NCBI GenBank assembly: GCA_002179805.1
Contig: NAVB01000077.1
Span: forward strand, 1 to 64,000
Origin: Acanthamoeba lenticulata
Taxonomy: Eukaryota > Discosea > Longamoebia > Acanthamoebidae
Direction: 5' to 3'
DNA: 64,000 bases
Part shown: in pieces, positions 1 through 11,043 of the stretch
How positions within the stretch are numbered: the stretch's first letter is position 1
Layout of the letters: each line of letters starts with the position of its first letter
Notes under the pieces: model-generated
Told to the model about the DNA's origin: nothing
Database searches by the model: none
Seen by the model: only the letters and a program-made list of their open reading frames with translations
Position numbers and translations under genes: made by a program

Positions 1-60
1 TATAAAATATAAATATAAATATAAATATATAATAAAGGCTGAAAAAGAAAACGTTTTTTA

Positions 61-1541
61 CCCGATAAAGATGCCCAGCAGGTTGAGAGGCGCCATCGGG
101 ACGCTGAAGAACACGAAACCCAACATCGTCTCTCCGATGTTCTTCACCGTGCCTGGAAGAGGCCAGAATGTTTGTTTGTTTGTTTAGTGTGTTTGGTTCG
201 TTCGCTTGGGAGACGAGATCGAGCGTACCGGTGACGGTGGTGGTGAGGGCTGAGTTCAGCTGCGTGCAGAGGAAAAGGGTGTAGTTGACCAAGAATATCT
301 GGGCCGACGACACGAAGAAGGCGACCTGGAAGGCGGGGTCCCAGAGAGACGGGTACGCGAGCACGTCCTGCAGCTCGTTGGTGGCGATGATGCAGAGGAG
401 CACGACCGGGAAAGAGACCGTGATTTGGTACTGCATGAGCCCGAACGCGTTGAGCTTGGCCTCTGACCCGAGCTTGGGGATCAACACCTGCAAGATGTGC
501 ATCAACCCAGGTGAGCCCCACGTCGTCTTCACAAAGATGAAAAGACAAAATATTCCAATAAATAGCATATTTTGTGTATAAATAAAAACGCACCAGTGAG
601 AGGGCAGTAGTGATGTTGACAAAGAAGGTGAGGCCGTAGCCGAACAGGTCAAAGTTGAGGTCGCCCCAGCCACCGACGACCGCCCCTGCGCGCGTTCGAC
701 ATGAGCCCCTCCAAGGCGGGAAACGACAACAATTACAACAATGAAGGTGATGGTGGGGCCCAAAGGTACCTGCGAGTAGGAGCATGGTGGAGGAGACGAC
801 CTGGTAGGAGGCCTTCTTTCCCAACACGAAGTATTCCATGGCCAGCACAAAGACCACGGCTGTTCGTCGCAGCGCTCTGTCGGGCGGGCGCGTACGTTTG
901 TGTGGGCGCGAGACGAGGACGGGACCGAAAGAGGAGGAGCCGGTACCCGAACATGGGAATGTCGACGAGGTTGAGGGCCGCCAGGCCGAGCAGCACGTTG
1001 CCCACGTGGGCCAAGGCCATCGGCGCGACCTTTTGCGCGGTCTCGAGGGACCAGTCATCGAATTCAATGAGGGAGGCTCGCTTGAGTGACATAAGGAGAA
1101 TGTAGGAGATGATCATCTGGCAGGCGATCATGGTCAGCGGGAACTGGAAGCTCCACGTAGAGAGCACGGCCTTGTTGACCAAGACCGCACACATGGACAC
1201 AAGGCCTTTGGCGGGTAGCGAAAGAGATCAAATTTGTGCAATTCCAAATTCACGAATTTGGCAGAAGAAAGCGAGTACCATAGACGACAGCAACTATCAT
1301 CCCCTTGTATCGTTCTAGAATGTCATCTGAAGAAATTTTGTTAATAGGTTAAATAAATCCTTTTTAAACAAAGTGGAGACTGCGCACTGCTGTTGCTGCG
1401 TGGTGAGCTGGGGATGGAGATGACGACATGCTTGTCAGTGGATGAAGCATTGAGGAAGGAGCGATCTTGATCGCCTTCGAATGAATCGCTGTTGATGGAT
1501 GTTGTGTTGTTATTTGGTAGCGGTTGCAGCTTTGACTCCAT
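61..1541 (-). CDS. SLC35D-type nucleotide-sugar transporter (partial, 3' end outside window)
   Basis: Multi-exon gene of the drug/metabolite transporter superfamily. These proteins exchange nucleotide sugars for nucleoside monophosphates across Golgi or ER membranes. I choose the ATG at 1539-1541: it opens a Ser/Asn-rich cytosolic N-terminus, followed by a short exon (1326-1279) and an exon from 1205. The joined product reads KGMIVAVVYG then LVSMCAVLVNKAV, matching SLC35D transmembrane segment 1 with its conserved VNKA. Later exons carry IPMFGALRRT, EYFVLGKK, DLNFDLFGY and the diagnostic NSALTTTVTG and VKNIGE motifs. The last visible exon ends LNLLGIFIG at a GT donor near 70, so the final residues lie beyond the window. 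The family is clear; the substrate (UDP-GlcNAc, UDP-GlcA, GDP-sugar or other) is not readable from sequence. Confidence 0.85.
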
Positions 1542-2135
1542 CTTGTGGTCCCAAACGGCTCGCCTGTGCGCGTTTGCGCGCTGAGTTCACTCAGATGGCT
1601 GGTGGAGATAAGCGACGGTAACGCGCTAATCTTTTTCGGAGTGCAACAAGAAGGAAATCCAAGTCCAGCTTGTTGCAAGGGGTTGTTGTGAAGAGAGAAA
1701 GGAGGGAGAGAAGCGCAAAGGGCAGCTGCTCTGTGAAGCCGAGCGAACACCAGAGGCCCTTCTTGAGATTGAACGAGCAAACTGCGAAAGAGAAATGCCG
1801 ACAAACACCACACCGCGCACAGCCGCAAGAAAACCGGACTTAGTTGCTTTTTAATTTATTTTCGTTACTCCTTGTGCCATGGGACGGGTGGGATCACACC
1901 CCATCCTGACCCTACCCTTATCTGGCTCTCTTTTCTTGTTCTTGTGTCAATGCAGAATCCAGGGATCCTGCTGTCTGGAGGAACCCAGCCATCAAGCAGC
2001 TGCTTGGTGTTGGAGGAGTAACAGAAACAAGGAAAGCAGAAGAAACCCGAAAGCGTTGGAAATTTCTTTGTCTGTGCCCACAAGATTACAAGATTAGCAC
2101 AAACGGATGGATTCAGCAGCCAGTTGAAGTAGAAG
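1542..2135. other. Divergent promoter/5' UTR region
   Basis: 594 bp between the start codons of the transporter (minus) and the LRR-RING gene (plus). The minus-strand reading frame at 1364-1828 overlaps the transporter's first exon out of frame and resembles 5' UTR. I see no RNA gene, repeat or supported ORF. Confidence 0.5.
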
Positions 2136-3455
2136 ATGGCAGATGCCTGTGCAGTGGTTGACTTATCAGACTTGAAACTCGAACGAGTGCCCACTGACCT
2201 GCCTTCGCTTCTCGCGCTGACTGTCCAGCGGTCAGCAGACGGAGCGGGCCACAAGCTTGTCAATGACGATGATGGCTCGTCGGTGCGCTGCCTTGTCCTG
2301 AAGAACAACCGTCTGGTCTATTTGCCTTCGTCCCTGTTCTACACCTCGGACGAGGCCGGCCTCAATGAGGACGAGGGGGAGCGGCCGCTGGCCGGCCTGC
2401 GGGTGCTGGACGCGGCCAACAACCGACTGGCCAGCGTGCCGTCGTCCATCGCCCACCTGGCCTCGCTCACCGTGCTCAACCTCACCTCCAACCGTCTCAC
2501 CACGCTCCCGCCCGAAGTCGGTACGCTCCTCGCCCGAAGCCACTTTCGAGCCTCAAAGTTCACTTTTTTTTGGTTGCGGGCAGGCCGGCTGGCCCACCTG
2601 CGAGACCTCTACCTGGGCGGGAACGAGCTGGCCAGCCTACCGGACGAGCTCGGGGCCTGCCGCGGCCTCCGACGCCTCTACCTCACCTCCAACCCGCTCC
2701 GCGCGCTGCCGCTCGGGCTCGGCGCGCTGCAACACGAGCTGATCGTGCTCGAGCTGTCGGGCGTGCACGCCACGCTGACCTTCCCGCCGCGGCCTGTCGT
2801 GCGCAAGGGCATCCAGGCCATCCTTGCCCATCTGTAAGTCTACCTTTCCTTCTCGAGCGTGCTCGTCCACGCGCGCTGATGTCAGCCCGCCGTCCCGCCA
2901 GGGCGCAGGCCAGGGCCGAGCAGCAGCACGCCGAGCGCCTCGTGCGACGGCGCGTCGTCCTGGCGGGCCTCGGTCTGACCCACGAAGCCGGCCACCGCGG
3001 CCGAAAGAACGACGACGTGGAGCACAACACCAACAACAACAACAACAAGGAAGAAGAGCTGAGGCAGCTGGAGCGCCGGGCCCGGCTGGCCGAGATCCAG
3101 AGCCGGCGGCTCACGCTGGACAAGGAGCTCCTGCAGCGGCGGCTGGGCGAGCTGGTGGCCGACAAGCGGCACGCGCAGCACCGCCTCCAAGAGCTGGAGG
3201 AGCGCGCGAGCCGCGACGAGATCCGGCGGCAGTGTGTCGTGTGCATGGACCATGCGAGGAGTCATGTCCTCCTGCCCTGCCGCCACTACATCGTCTGTGC
3301 GCGCTGCGCCAACAGTCTCCGGTACGTCGTCGTTGTCGTCGTTTTGCAAACGAGTCCTTGCGCGGCTTACCACCAGTGCGCGGACGTTTGACAACAGGGC
3401 ATGTCCCGTGTGCCGGGCGCCCATCGCCCAGCGACTTCAAGTGTTTGATGCCTGA
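2136..3455 (+). CDS. LRR-RING protein, probable E3 ubiquitin ligase
   Basis: Four exons are inferred, with introns at about 2521-2583, 2837-2898 and 3322-3397. The N-terminal half holds leucine-rich repeats of the LxxLxLxxNxLxxLP type (for example LRVLDAANNRLASVP and LRDLYLGGNELASLP). A highly charged Arg/Glu/Gln coiled coil follows. The C-terminus is a C3HC4 RING: CVVC, then PCRH, VC, RC and CPVCRAPI, with the compact IAP-like spacing. Using acceptor acaacag at the last intron restores the usual 'SLRACPVC' spacing. The stop is at 3453-3455. The layout LRR, coiled coil, RING recalls LRSAM1-type ligases, but the SAM and PTAP parts of LRSAM1 are not seen. It would be expected to move ubiquitin from an E2 to a substrate bound by the LRRs; the substrate is unknown. 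Confidence 0.85.
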
Positions 3456-3710
3456 AGGGCACAACCCCACTCAGGCCCAGTGGGTGCCAGGAGTCGCCTT
3501 CTTGGGTTTCTGTTGTTGTTGTTGTTGTGTTAAGGGGAAAGAGAGCACCGTTGTACAACCCGGCGCCGCAATCGCCCACTCAGGACAACCACCCAGCGCG
3601 CAGGCTGAAACTGTCGCAACGCAGCAACCTCCTCCGACCTTTTGGTCCTTGGAGACCACATATTAAAGCGCAGGTCACCGCCAGTATCTTCATCCACACC
3701 ACTACCAACT

Positions 3711-3900
3711 TGGTCAGGCAGCTTGAGGAACAGGCCAAGCGGCATGAAGAGCAGACCAAGGAATTGGCCAGGCAGCTTGAAGAACAGGCCAAGCAGCAAG
3801 AGGAACAGGCCAAGCAGCAGGAGGAACAGGCCAAGCAGCAGGAGGAACAGGCCAAGCAGCAGGAGGAACAGGCCAAGCAGCAAGAGGAACAGGCCAAGCT
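3711..3900 (+). repeat. 21-bp minisatellite encoding EEQAKQQ heptads
   Basis: About six near-identical tandem 21-bp units (gaggaacaggccaagcagcag type) follow two or three more diverged ones. In the plus frame they read as perfect 7-residue EEQAKQQ heptads, an extreme coiled-coil pattern, inside an open frame from about 3527 to 3988. That frame has no ATG before the repeats (its only ATGs lie after them, near 3907), so it is either a 3' exon of a transcript I cannot define or non-coding. The Cys/Leu-rich minus-strand frames over the same bases are its shadow. Confidence 0.7.
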
Positions 3901-4255
3901 GCACATGCTAACCAACATGATAGCAATGCTTCTTCTAAATTGCTCACCTGCTTTGTTGTCACCCCCATCACCAGCCAAGGATGAGTAGCTTGGCATATTT
4001 GCCAAGATCAACATATTACAGTATCATAAACATAATGTTTGCCACAATATCTTCAGTGCATGAAAAACACAAGGCATAGCTGACAAGGTAGTGTGCCATG
4101 TGATATCTCTTGAAACTTGGCAACATATTTTTGTAGAAACTGGACTGCACTGCAAGGTGGAATGTTCTTGCCTTTGCGCAGCTCACTTGCAAAAGTGAGA
4201 CAATGCCTTTGCTTTGCTTTCTGAATACGACTCACTTGCAACCAACACAATAAGT

Positions 4256-4765
4256 TTACCCATGTGGCTCATCATCCCCATCATTATCCCAATTGGCCTC
4301 ATCTCTTGAAGCTGCTGCTGACTGAAGAACGTGATCCACCACTGAGGAGTTGCAGAAAAGCAAGTGTTTGAAGGCCAGGCGCCACACCACAAGGTCATCT
4401 ACTGAGCTCTCCCTCACCAGGAGACCTTCAGTGTACACAAACCTCACAAAGCCAGCAGTGCCAGGAAGAAGTCTGCAACCTCTTTCAACCTCATTTGAAC
4501 AAAACACAGGACAAAAGAGCTTTTTGTCCAGTGGTGCCAAGAATGGTTCAAACACCTTTAGGAGGGCCACTTGCACACTCCTTAATGGGTCATGTCTTTG
4601 CTCTGATTGGGTTGGTTGTGCTCCTCCACGCGGTTGGCCTGGTTCGTGCTGGGGGTGGTGTCCTTTCTCCCAGTAGGTGGTCAGTTCGGCAGTGGCGCAC
4701 AAGCTCAATGTAACTCCAAAAAAGACCTTTGCTCTTGGGGTCATGTTCTTCCACACACTTGCCAT
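4256..4765 (-). CDS. Hypothetical single-pass membrane protein
   Basis: Open frame of 169 residues from the ATG at 4763-4765; an upstream in-frame ATG at 4817-4819 is possible. Residues about 10-30 (KVFFGVTLSLCATAELTTYW) form one hydrophobic helix after a basic N-terminus, a pattern seen in small mitochondrial inner-membrane or signal-anchored proteins. The rest is soluble and ends in an acidic DNDGDDE tail. I recognise no family. No intron was needed to keep the frame. It could be a real small gene or a chance ORF in a region that also holds decayed sequence; codon use is less GC-rich than in neighbouring genes, which lowers confidence. Confidence 0.4.
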   Translation of the reverse strand: MASVWKNMTPRAKVFFGVTLSLCATAELTTYWEKGHHPQHEPGQPRGGAQPTQSEQRHDPLRSVQVALLKVFEPFLAPLDKKLFCPVFCSNEVERGCRLLPGTAGFVRFVYTEGLLVRESSVDDLVVWRLAFKHLLFCNSSVVDHVLQSAAASRDEANWDNDGDDEPHG

Positions 4766-5149
4766 GTTTGTTGTTGATGTAGGGCTATGAGGCTGATAAA
4801 AGAGCAGACAGTACACCAACGTAGATCAAGCCCCGTAGTGGTTGTCGCAGCCAGTTGGGGAGCCGGTGTAGGCTTCGGCTGACTGACCAATGCCGGCGCG
4901 CAGAGCCCAGACGTTTCATCGAACCCAACTTGCCAAGGACGCGCGTCCTGTGTACTACGCTGCAACTGCAGGACGCTGTGGTGCCAGCACGACAAGGACC
5001 CAAGCAGCAGTAGGTGCGGCCCCACGCAAGAACACGGCCGCTGCGTGCCAAGAAGCTTATGTCAGAATCACCTAGTGGTGATATCACAAGACAACGTTAA
5101 CGCGAGCGTCACTTCACCACACGTTCGCCCGTAGGACGAGGACACCGGC

Positions 5150-5235
5150 GCCTATGCAGCCATGGGAGGCCATCATGGGAGGCCACCTGGTCATGCAGTG
5201 GGCGCGCCAACGGCTGCCCATGGGACAAGGAGCAT
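5150..5235 (+). pseudogene. Solitary decayed unit of the 27-aa F-box-gene repeat
   Basis: The bases around 5170-5232 read ggaggccacctgg, cagtgggcgcgcc and aacggctgcccatgggacaag in order, matching one unit of the 81-bp repeat of the F-box genes at 26629 and 45078. Relative to those, a 3-base gap removes one residue before QW, and a 2-base gap after 'ggcgcgcc' shifts the frame. No F-box or adjacent units remain. This is a relic about 110 bp beyond the 3' end of SAE1. Confidence 0.7.
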
Positions 5236-5345
5236 TTCCTTGCCGTGGCCTCTCCGTTCAGGTTGGGGTCAGTGATCGCCGAGTTTGAATGAGCGCCTTA
5301 GGGCACCTGTTGGCCATTCTTGGAAAGAAAAAAAAAGGCCAAAAA

Positions 5346-6902
5346 TCAGGCCACGTTGATGGTCTCCACCTGGCCCATGGCCGTGCGCGCGTCGTAGAAG
5401 AACAGGTTGTGAACCTCGGGCTCGCCCTTGGCCGAGATGACCTTGATCACCTGCTGTCCGAGAATGCCGCCCACAATAGCGCACATCGGGCTCAGCTCGG
5501 TTCCCGCCGTTCGCGCCGTCTCCCTGTTGAACATCCACCGAAAATATGTGATGAGCCACACCGTCGGTCATCATCTTCATCTTCTTCGTCGTCATTCGTG
5601 GCACGAATGGTGAGTACAAGAGCAGAGTGTCAGGAAGGAAGACGTCGCGAAGCTGGTGCTTGGCCAGGTAGGCGTTCTTGAGGCCCACCAGCGCCGTCTG
5701 GTCGTCGTCGCTGCTCAGCGAAAGCGACGGCCGCTTCTGCTCCTCGCTCCACACGTACAGCACTTGATGTGTCATGTGTGCATGCCGCGCACGCATGTGC
5801 GTCGTGTAAGTTTTACGCGTGTGTGTGTCGTGTGCCTTGTGCTCGAGGTGTGTGCGTACAAGTGGCGGCAAAGAAGAGCTTGGGCACGCGTCGGAAGGAG
5901 GCGTGGGCCCAGTTGGCCCGCCGAATGATGTCGGCCAGCGGGGAGGCGGCCGCCACTGTTCCGGTCTTGGGCGCCACAGGGGCATCGTCGCTGCCGCCTT
6001 CGGTGCGAGCCCGCTTGACGGGCGGCTGGCCGTCGACGGCGCCGTCGCCACGCTTAGAGGACGACGTCGTCTTTGTCTGCGCCTCGTCGTCCTTGGGCTT
6101 TTCCTCCTCCCTACGAGGTCGCAGCGATGACGACGATTAGATGACGATGATGATGAAGAAGGCGATGTTAAACATGAAAAAGAAGATGATGGTCATGGTA
6201 CATGACGTAGCTGTGGCCAGCAAGATCGGCAAAGAAGAAGGCGCGGTAGCCAAAGGAGTCGGCTGCGTAGAAGGGAATGCCGTGCTGGCGGCAGATGCCG
6301 TTGACCCGCTCCTGCAAAGACCCCAGTCGTGCGTGAGTCTTCTTGTTGTGATTTTTGTAGTGGATGAGGACGGTGGGAAGGACGAACGATGGTGGCCAGC
6401 GGCTGGCTGGCGATGCAGACGACGTCAAAGCCACGCAGGAAGTCGTCGTCCTTGTCGGCGATGTTAGCACACTCGAACGTGAGCTTGGCCTGCGGGTTGA
6501 GGATTTGGATACGCTCCAAGGCGACCTCCCGCTACGGCGTGATGTAGAAATCGAACGTAAATCGCTTGTGAAGGCAAGGTAGCAAGAGGCATATGATGAA
6601 GATGAGCGTACCGTCTTGCCGACGTCCTCTTCTCGCAAAAAGAATTGAGCAGCCAAATCTGATGAGCGGATGGGGTCCTGGTCAAGGATGGTGACGTTGT
6701 TCACGCCAGCGAGCACGAGATTCTTGCACACCTCGGTGAGAATGCCTCGAAAGCCGGCCAGGAGCACCTTGGCCGCGCGCAGACGCTTCTGCGCATCCGC
6801 ACCCCACAGCCGAATCTGGCGATCATAGAGGGCGGCCTCCTCTTCAGAAAGAGATGCAATTGCGACTGCTGCCGAAGCCGATGATGTGGGCTCCACTTCC
6901 AT
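5346..6902 (-). CDS. SAE1: SUMO-activating enzyme subunit 1 (AOS1/SAE1)
   Basis: Non-catalytic subunit of the heterodimeric SUMO E1, which with UBA2 adenylates SUMO and passes it to UBC9, mainly in the nucleus. The ATG at 6900-6902 opens a short N-terminus, then SEEEAALYDRQIRLWG, the hallmark start of AOS1/UBA-type ThiF folds. KVLLAGFRGILTEVCKNLVLAGV (nucleotide-fold region), LDQDPI and AAQFFLREEDVGK follow. Later exons give GIPFYAADSFGYRAFFFADL, a Lys/Glu-rich linker with PPVKRAR (possible NLS), and the C-terminal block SPMCAIVGGILGQQVIKVIS plus LFFYDA. The stop is at 5346-5348. At least five introns fall in this interval. A ubiquitin-E1 half-domain is less likely because of the short length and the GGILGQQVIKVIS ending typical of AOS1. 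Confidence 0.93.
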
Positions 6903-6976
6903 CTCTCTTCGCCGGTAGCAAGGAAGGAACGACTGAGGAAAATCGTTTCTTGCCCCTTTCTTGCCAGAGCAGCAAG
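6903..6976. promoter_or_regulatory. 74-bp bidirectional start region
   Basis: Only 74 bp separate the SAE1 start codon (minus, 6902) from the hydroxyisourate hydrolase start codon (plus, 6977). Both promoters and both 5' UTRs must overlap here or extend into the opposite gene. No TATA element is evident. Confidence 0.6.
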
Positions 6977-7541
6977 ATGCAAACCAGCTCGCTCTCTTCG
7001 CATGCTCTCGACACCACGTTGGGCAAGCCCGCGGCGGGCATGCCGGTGACGCTTTTTGCCAAAGGTAGCTTGTGCAACACTGGCGATCCATGTTAGTGCC
7101 ACCATCGATTAACTAGGCGGGAGCACCACGCAGGAGCAGGAGAAGAGGAGTGGACTCAGCTGAGCAAGGCCACCACCAATGCCGACGGACGAGGTGCACA
7201 CGCCTTCTGCTCTTCTTCTCTTCAACTCGAGCCTAACGCGCATTACCTGCACGTGCAGCCACCAAGGACAGCTTCCCCGCCCTGGCCCCAGGCCTCTACA
7301 AGGTGCGGTTCGACACCACGACCTACTTCACGCAAGTCGTGGGTGTCGAGAAGTTCCTCTACCCCTACGTGGACATCGTCTTCCAGCTCGAGGTACGTAG
7401 TTCTTCTTTGTGAGGATGAACATCCGCCCTTGTGGTGTAGTTGACCATGTCCTTGATGCCGTCATCGCACAGGGAGGACAGCACTACCACATCCCGCTCC
7501 TCATCAGCGCGCACGGCTACTCGACCTACCGCGGCAGCTGA
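6977..7541 (+). CDS. 5-hydroxyisourate hydrolase (transthyretin-like)
   Basis: Hydrolyses 5-hydroxyisourate, the urate oxidase product, in ureide/allantoin formation, often in peroxisomes. Four exons: exon 1 (6977-7064) reads MQTSSLSSHALDTTLGKP, AAGMPVTLFAK; exon 2 gives EEEWTQLSKATTNADGR; exon 3 LYKVRFDTTTYF and PYVDIVFQ; exon 4 HYHIPLLIS and ends GYSTYRGS at the stop (7539-7541). The N-terminal His in SSHALD, the Arg in YKVRFDT, the His in YHIPLL and the C-terminal YRGS are the known catalytic and signature residues of the family. All are present, so this is the enzyme rather than a transthyretin. Total length about 115-120 residues, normal for the family. No obvious N-terminal PTS2 or C-terminal SKL-type signal is seen. 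Confidence 0.92.
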
Positions 7542-7703
7542 ACAACAACAACAACAAGAAGATGAAGAAGCCGGCTGGTGTAACAAACAGGGACTCTTCG
7601 TGTAGGTTTCTCATCGTCCGCAACAAAGCAAACGAGCAACCAACAAACCAAGAGAAGGGGGGAAGGAAGAGAGGGAAGGGAGGGCATGATGAAGAGCTTG
7701 CTC

Positions 7704-10700
7704 TTAGAAGAGGCGCTTGACGACGTCCTTGCGGGCCATGGTCACGTTGTCGGGGAGGGCCACCACGACCGCCGACTCCTGGTTGTACCGGAAGTGGTCC
7801 GCCACTAGCGCAGACAACCACCATCAGCATTAATGATGATGATGATGAAGAAGATGAAGATGAGGACGTACCAACAACGTCGCCATACTTCTTCATGGTA
7901 TACTCGTTGAGCTTGTTCTGCTTGACCTTGCGGAAGTTCCACGTGACGATGTAGGGACCGGTCGAGGTGACGATGCTGCGCTCCTCGTCGGTCTCGCCCA
8001 CGTTGAATCGGGCCGGCGTGAAGCTGACCTTCCCCTCCATCAGCTCCACGTGCTCCGGCTTGAGCCTCAGGATTCGCGGCACGGGCTTCTCCTTGCCCAT
8101 CGACGCCTGTAGATGTATTACAACATCATGAGATGGTCAACAACAGCAGGATGAAGACGAAGAAGAACACAAACCTCAAAGCCGGTGGTTCCCCTCTCGA
8201 GCGAGGTGGAGGCCACGAGAAGGTAGTTGCGGCACGTAGCCAGGATCCACTTGCCGTCGGCCGTCACGTCGATGCCAATGATCGGGTCTGCATTGCGCAA
8301 ACAAAGAACGAACGGTCAAGGTCTCTTCTTGTGTTGAAGAAGACGCAGAGGCGGGGAGGAGATGGGAGTGGTGGTACCGCCGAGGCCGGGGAGGGTGGTC
8401 TTGGCTCGCGGCTTGAGGCGGGCAATGGGGTCGATGTCGCGGCTAAAGGTCTTCTCCGAGAAGAGGCGGATCTCGCCCTTGCGACTGCCCATCACCATCT
8501 GGCCCGACTCCGTGGTGGCCATGCAGCTCAGCTGGGGCTTCGACGTGCCGTACATGTAGCTACATTTAATGGATGACGAAGAAAAAAGGTCTGTCAGTCA
8601 AGTGAAAGAGAAGAGTGAAGGGACGTCGACGCACCTGCGGCTGGCGACCAGCTTGTCTCCGCGGAGGCGCGGGTCGAGTCGGTAAAAGGCCTGATCGTTG
8701 AGAGCCATGAGGGTCGGGGTGGCCGACATCTGGGCATACTTGGTCTCCGGGCACACCTCCTTGACCGGGTAGGTCGAGGATGTATTCTGCGTTTGCGAAC
8801 AAAGAATAATTAATTGACAAAAAAATTGAGCAAACGAAGTCATAAGAGGAAGGGCTCGTACCCACTCTTCGACGACATCACCTCGAGTCAAGTCCATCTT
8901 CAAAATCTTGTTCTTCTCGGTGGGGTGGAGAAGAAGCAGATTTTCATCCTCATTGTGGAGCATCAACCTGAGGGGAGTGGAATTATGAAGTGAATAGATT
9001 GATCACAGCTGTACTCCGAACGGAGAAAGAGAGGAGAAGGAGAGCTCCCAGTACGTACTTGCGGGGCTGGAAGCGCTGGCCGCTCGGAGTCCTGACATTC
9101 CTGATCGTAGTGCTGAACTTGAGGCGGTTGTCGGGAGTGTGCTTGAAGACGCCGATTTGGTCGCCGCGCACGACGAACGAGCGGTCATACTTGTAGCCAA
9201 CCGCGAGCGCGCTGTTCTTGGCACCCTTGGCCAGTTCTTCGGCCTGCTCTTCGTCATCGCTCTCTTCCTCCTCTTCTTCCTCTTCTTCTTGGTCTGCCTC
9301 TTGCTTCTCCTCTTCTTCCTCGGCCGCAGCGCCCGCCGCAGTCTCTGGCCGGCTTTCCTCCTCAACAAAGTCCATCCGATCAAAATCTGCGCCAATTCAC
9401 GCATGGGTGAGACCAGCAAGATCCTTTACTATCAAGTTCAGAGGAGGGAGCGCACCTTGGATGCCGTCATCCTCCTCCATACCCGGCGCTTCATCAGCGT
9501 AAGCGCCCAAAATCCAATCAGCGTCATCTTTCTGAAGTGGGCAAGGTAAGGGAACGACTGGGGTGAGTCTCCTCAAGCGAACTACGTCTACGCGTTGGAG
9601 GGAAGGGAAAACTCGACATACCTTGACTTTAGCAAAGGGAGTAGCCGTGCTTGTCTCCCACAGGAACTTGGAGATGTCTTTCTTGAACTTGTCGTTCATG
9701 GCCTCATCATGGAAGACAAGACTGAAGGTATGGGTCAGGCCCTCATGTGTGTAGGTCCAGATGACGGACCGCTGAGTCTCGTCAAAGTGAATGTGCATGT
9801 CCGAGCCCACTTGCTGGGCGAGCGTAACAGCGCCTGACTGAATGATATACAGGACGTCTACGCTCATGACAAGTAGCAACATTAAGCGCTGAGGAGTGAG
9901 TTCATTCCATGACACCACCACATCACACCACTACGTACAAGTGATGGCCGACTTAGTGTTGACGGTGTTGTTGATAGCCACGTCAACTTGGCTCTCGACC
10001 AGGAGGAAGATGCCCGTAGAGGTGCTGTAGCGGAACAGATCGGCGACGTACTCGCCGACGCACTTGCCTTCCCTCGTTTGCTCCTCGGGCGGCGGCGGCA
10101 TGGGCGAGCGCATGTGTTCGATGGCGCCGGGAGACAGCGCGTCAGGCGAAGTCACGGTGGGCGAGGCCGGTGTGCGAGAAATGGTGGGCGTGGCGACGGT
10201 CTTGATGGGCGTGCGCAGCTGCTCCTCAACACCGCCCAGAGCAGGTTCCCTGTCGTTGCCATTCATGTTTGTTAGCAAAACACACACAACCTTACCATGC
10301 TTTTATGCAGGACCCGGACGTACCGAGGCAAGAGCAGGGCTCGGAGATCATCATCGCTCGCCTCGGCGGCAGACCTCTCAAAAATAGCTTCCCACATGAA
10401 GCGGCACAATTGAGCCTCAAACACGCCAACGAAATCATCCTGTCGATCAAATTCGAAGAGGAAACGCGCTGAACCGAAGTTGTCGGTGACGTAGGTCCAG
10501 CTGAAGGCGGAGCGTTCAAGAGGGCCTAACTCTTTAGCCAAGTCCATGCCCTGGTGCAGATGGAACACCATTTCGGGCGGCACTGGCGATGCACTGAATG
10601 AGACAAAATGTCGTTGGGCAAACAAGTGCGGCAGGTTGTACCGTCGTCGTCCACAACTTCCTCCTCGACATCGCGCGTGATTCTAAGGCTCGATGTGTAG

Positions 10701-10898
10701 GGTTCTTGTCCTTTTTCAAGCTGAGCCCTAGCATTGTTGTACCTGCATAAGAAGGTGAGACCAAGTCCTTGCAGATGCGCGAAAACCAGAAACGTACATG
10801 CAGGTCCACTCCCCTGCCTTCTCGTAGTAGAAGGTGCCATCTGCCTGCAGCTTCGGAGCAGCATCGCCCCATCCAAGAATGGACTTGAGCAGATTCAT
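7704..10898 (-). CDS. VID27: VID27-family protein (vacuolar import and degradation)
   Basis: Large multi-exon gene. The ATG at 10896-10898 gives [15 protein letters not shown] and [14 protein letters not shown], the conserved VID27 N-terminus. The middle contains PH-like exons ([19 protein letters not shown], then [20 protein letters not shown]) and a Pro/Ser/Thr-rich linker near 10080-10220. A strongly acidic Glu/Asp run (about 9250-9330) precedes the C-terminal beta-propeller-like domain: [89 protein letters not shown]. The stop is at 7704-7706. In yeast, VID27 is linked to vesicular import and degradation of fructose-1,6-bisphosphatase; the role in amoebae is inferred only by homology. The 3' end faces the hydrolase gene with about 160 bp between stops. 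Confidence 0.92.
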
Positions 10899-11043
10899 GT
10901 TCGGTTGACGATCAATCAAGAGATCACAAGTACTAATGCAACGTTCTGCGGCTGGCGCCTTTTTTTTTCGCTTTCCCGCCAGTTTTTTTCCAGCTTTGTG
11001 CTGACGTCACTCTTGGCTCTGTCCAGTTTTGTTGTGCGAAGAA

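Noticed and set aside
1364..1828. 154-residue minus-strand frame
   Set aside because: It overlaps the first exon of the transporter out of frame and has no domain; it is probably 5' UTR.
3580..4014. Minus-strand frames rich in Cys/Leu/Ser (LACSSCC repeats)
   Set aside because: They are the reverse reading of the 21-bp EEQAKQQ minisatellite, without a domain or start context.
4785..5087. 100-residue minus-strand frame with an Arg-rich start and hydrophobic end
   Set aside because: It could be an upstream exon of the small membrane ORF, but no splice pair keeps the frame and the region contains decayed repeat sequence.
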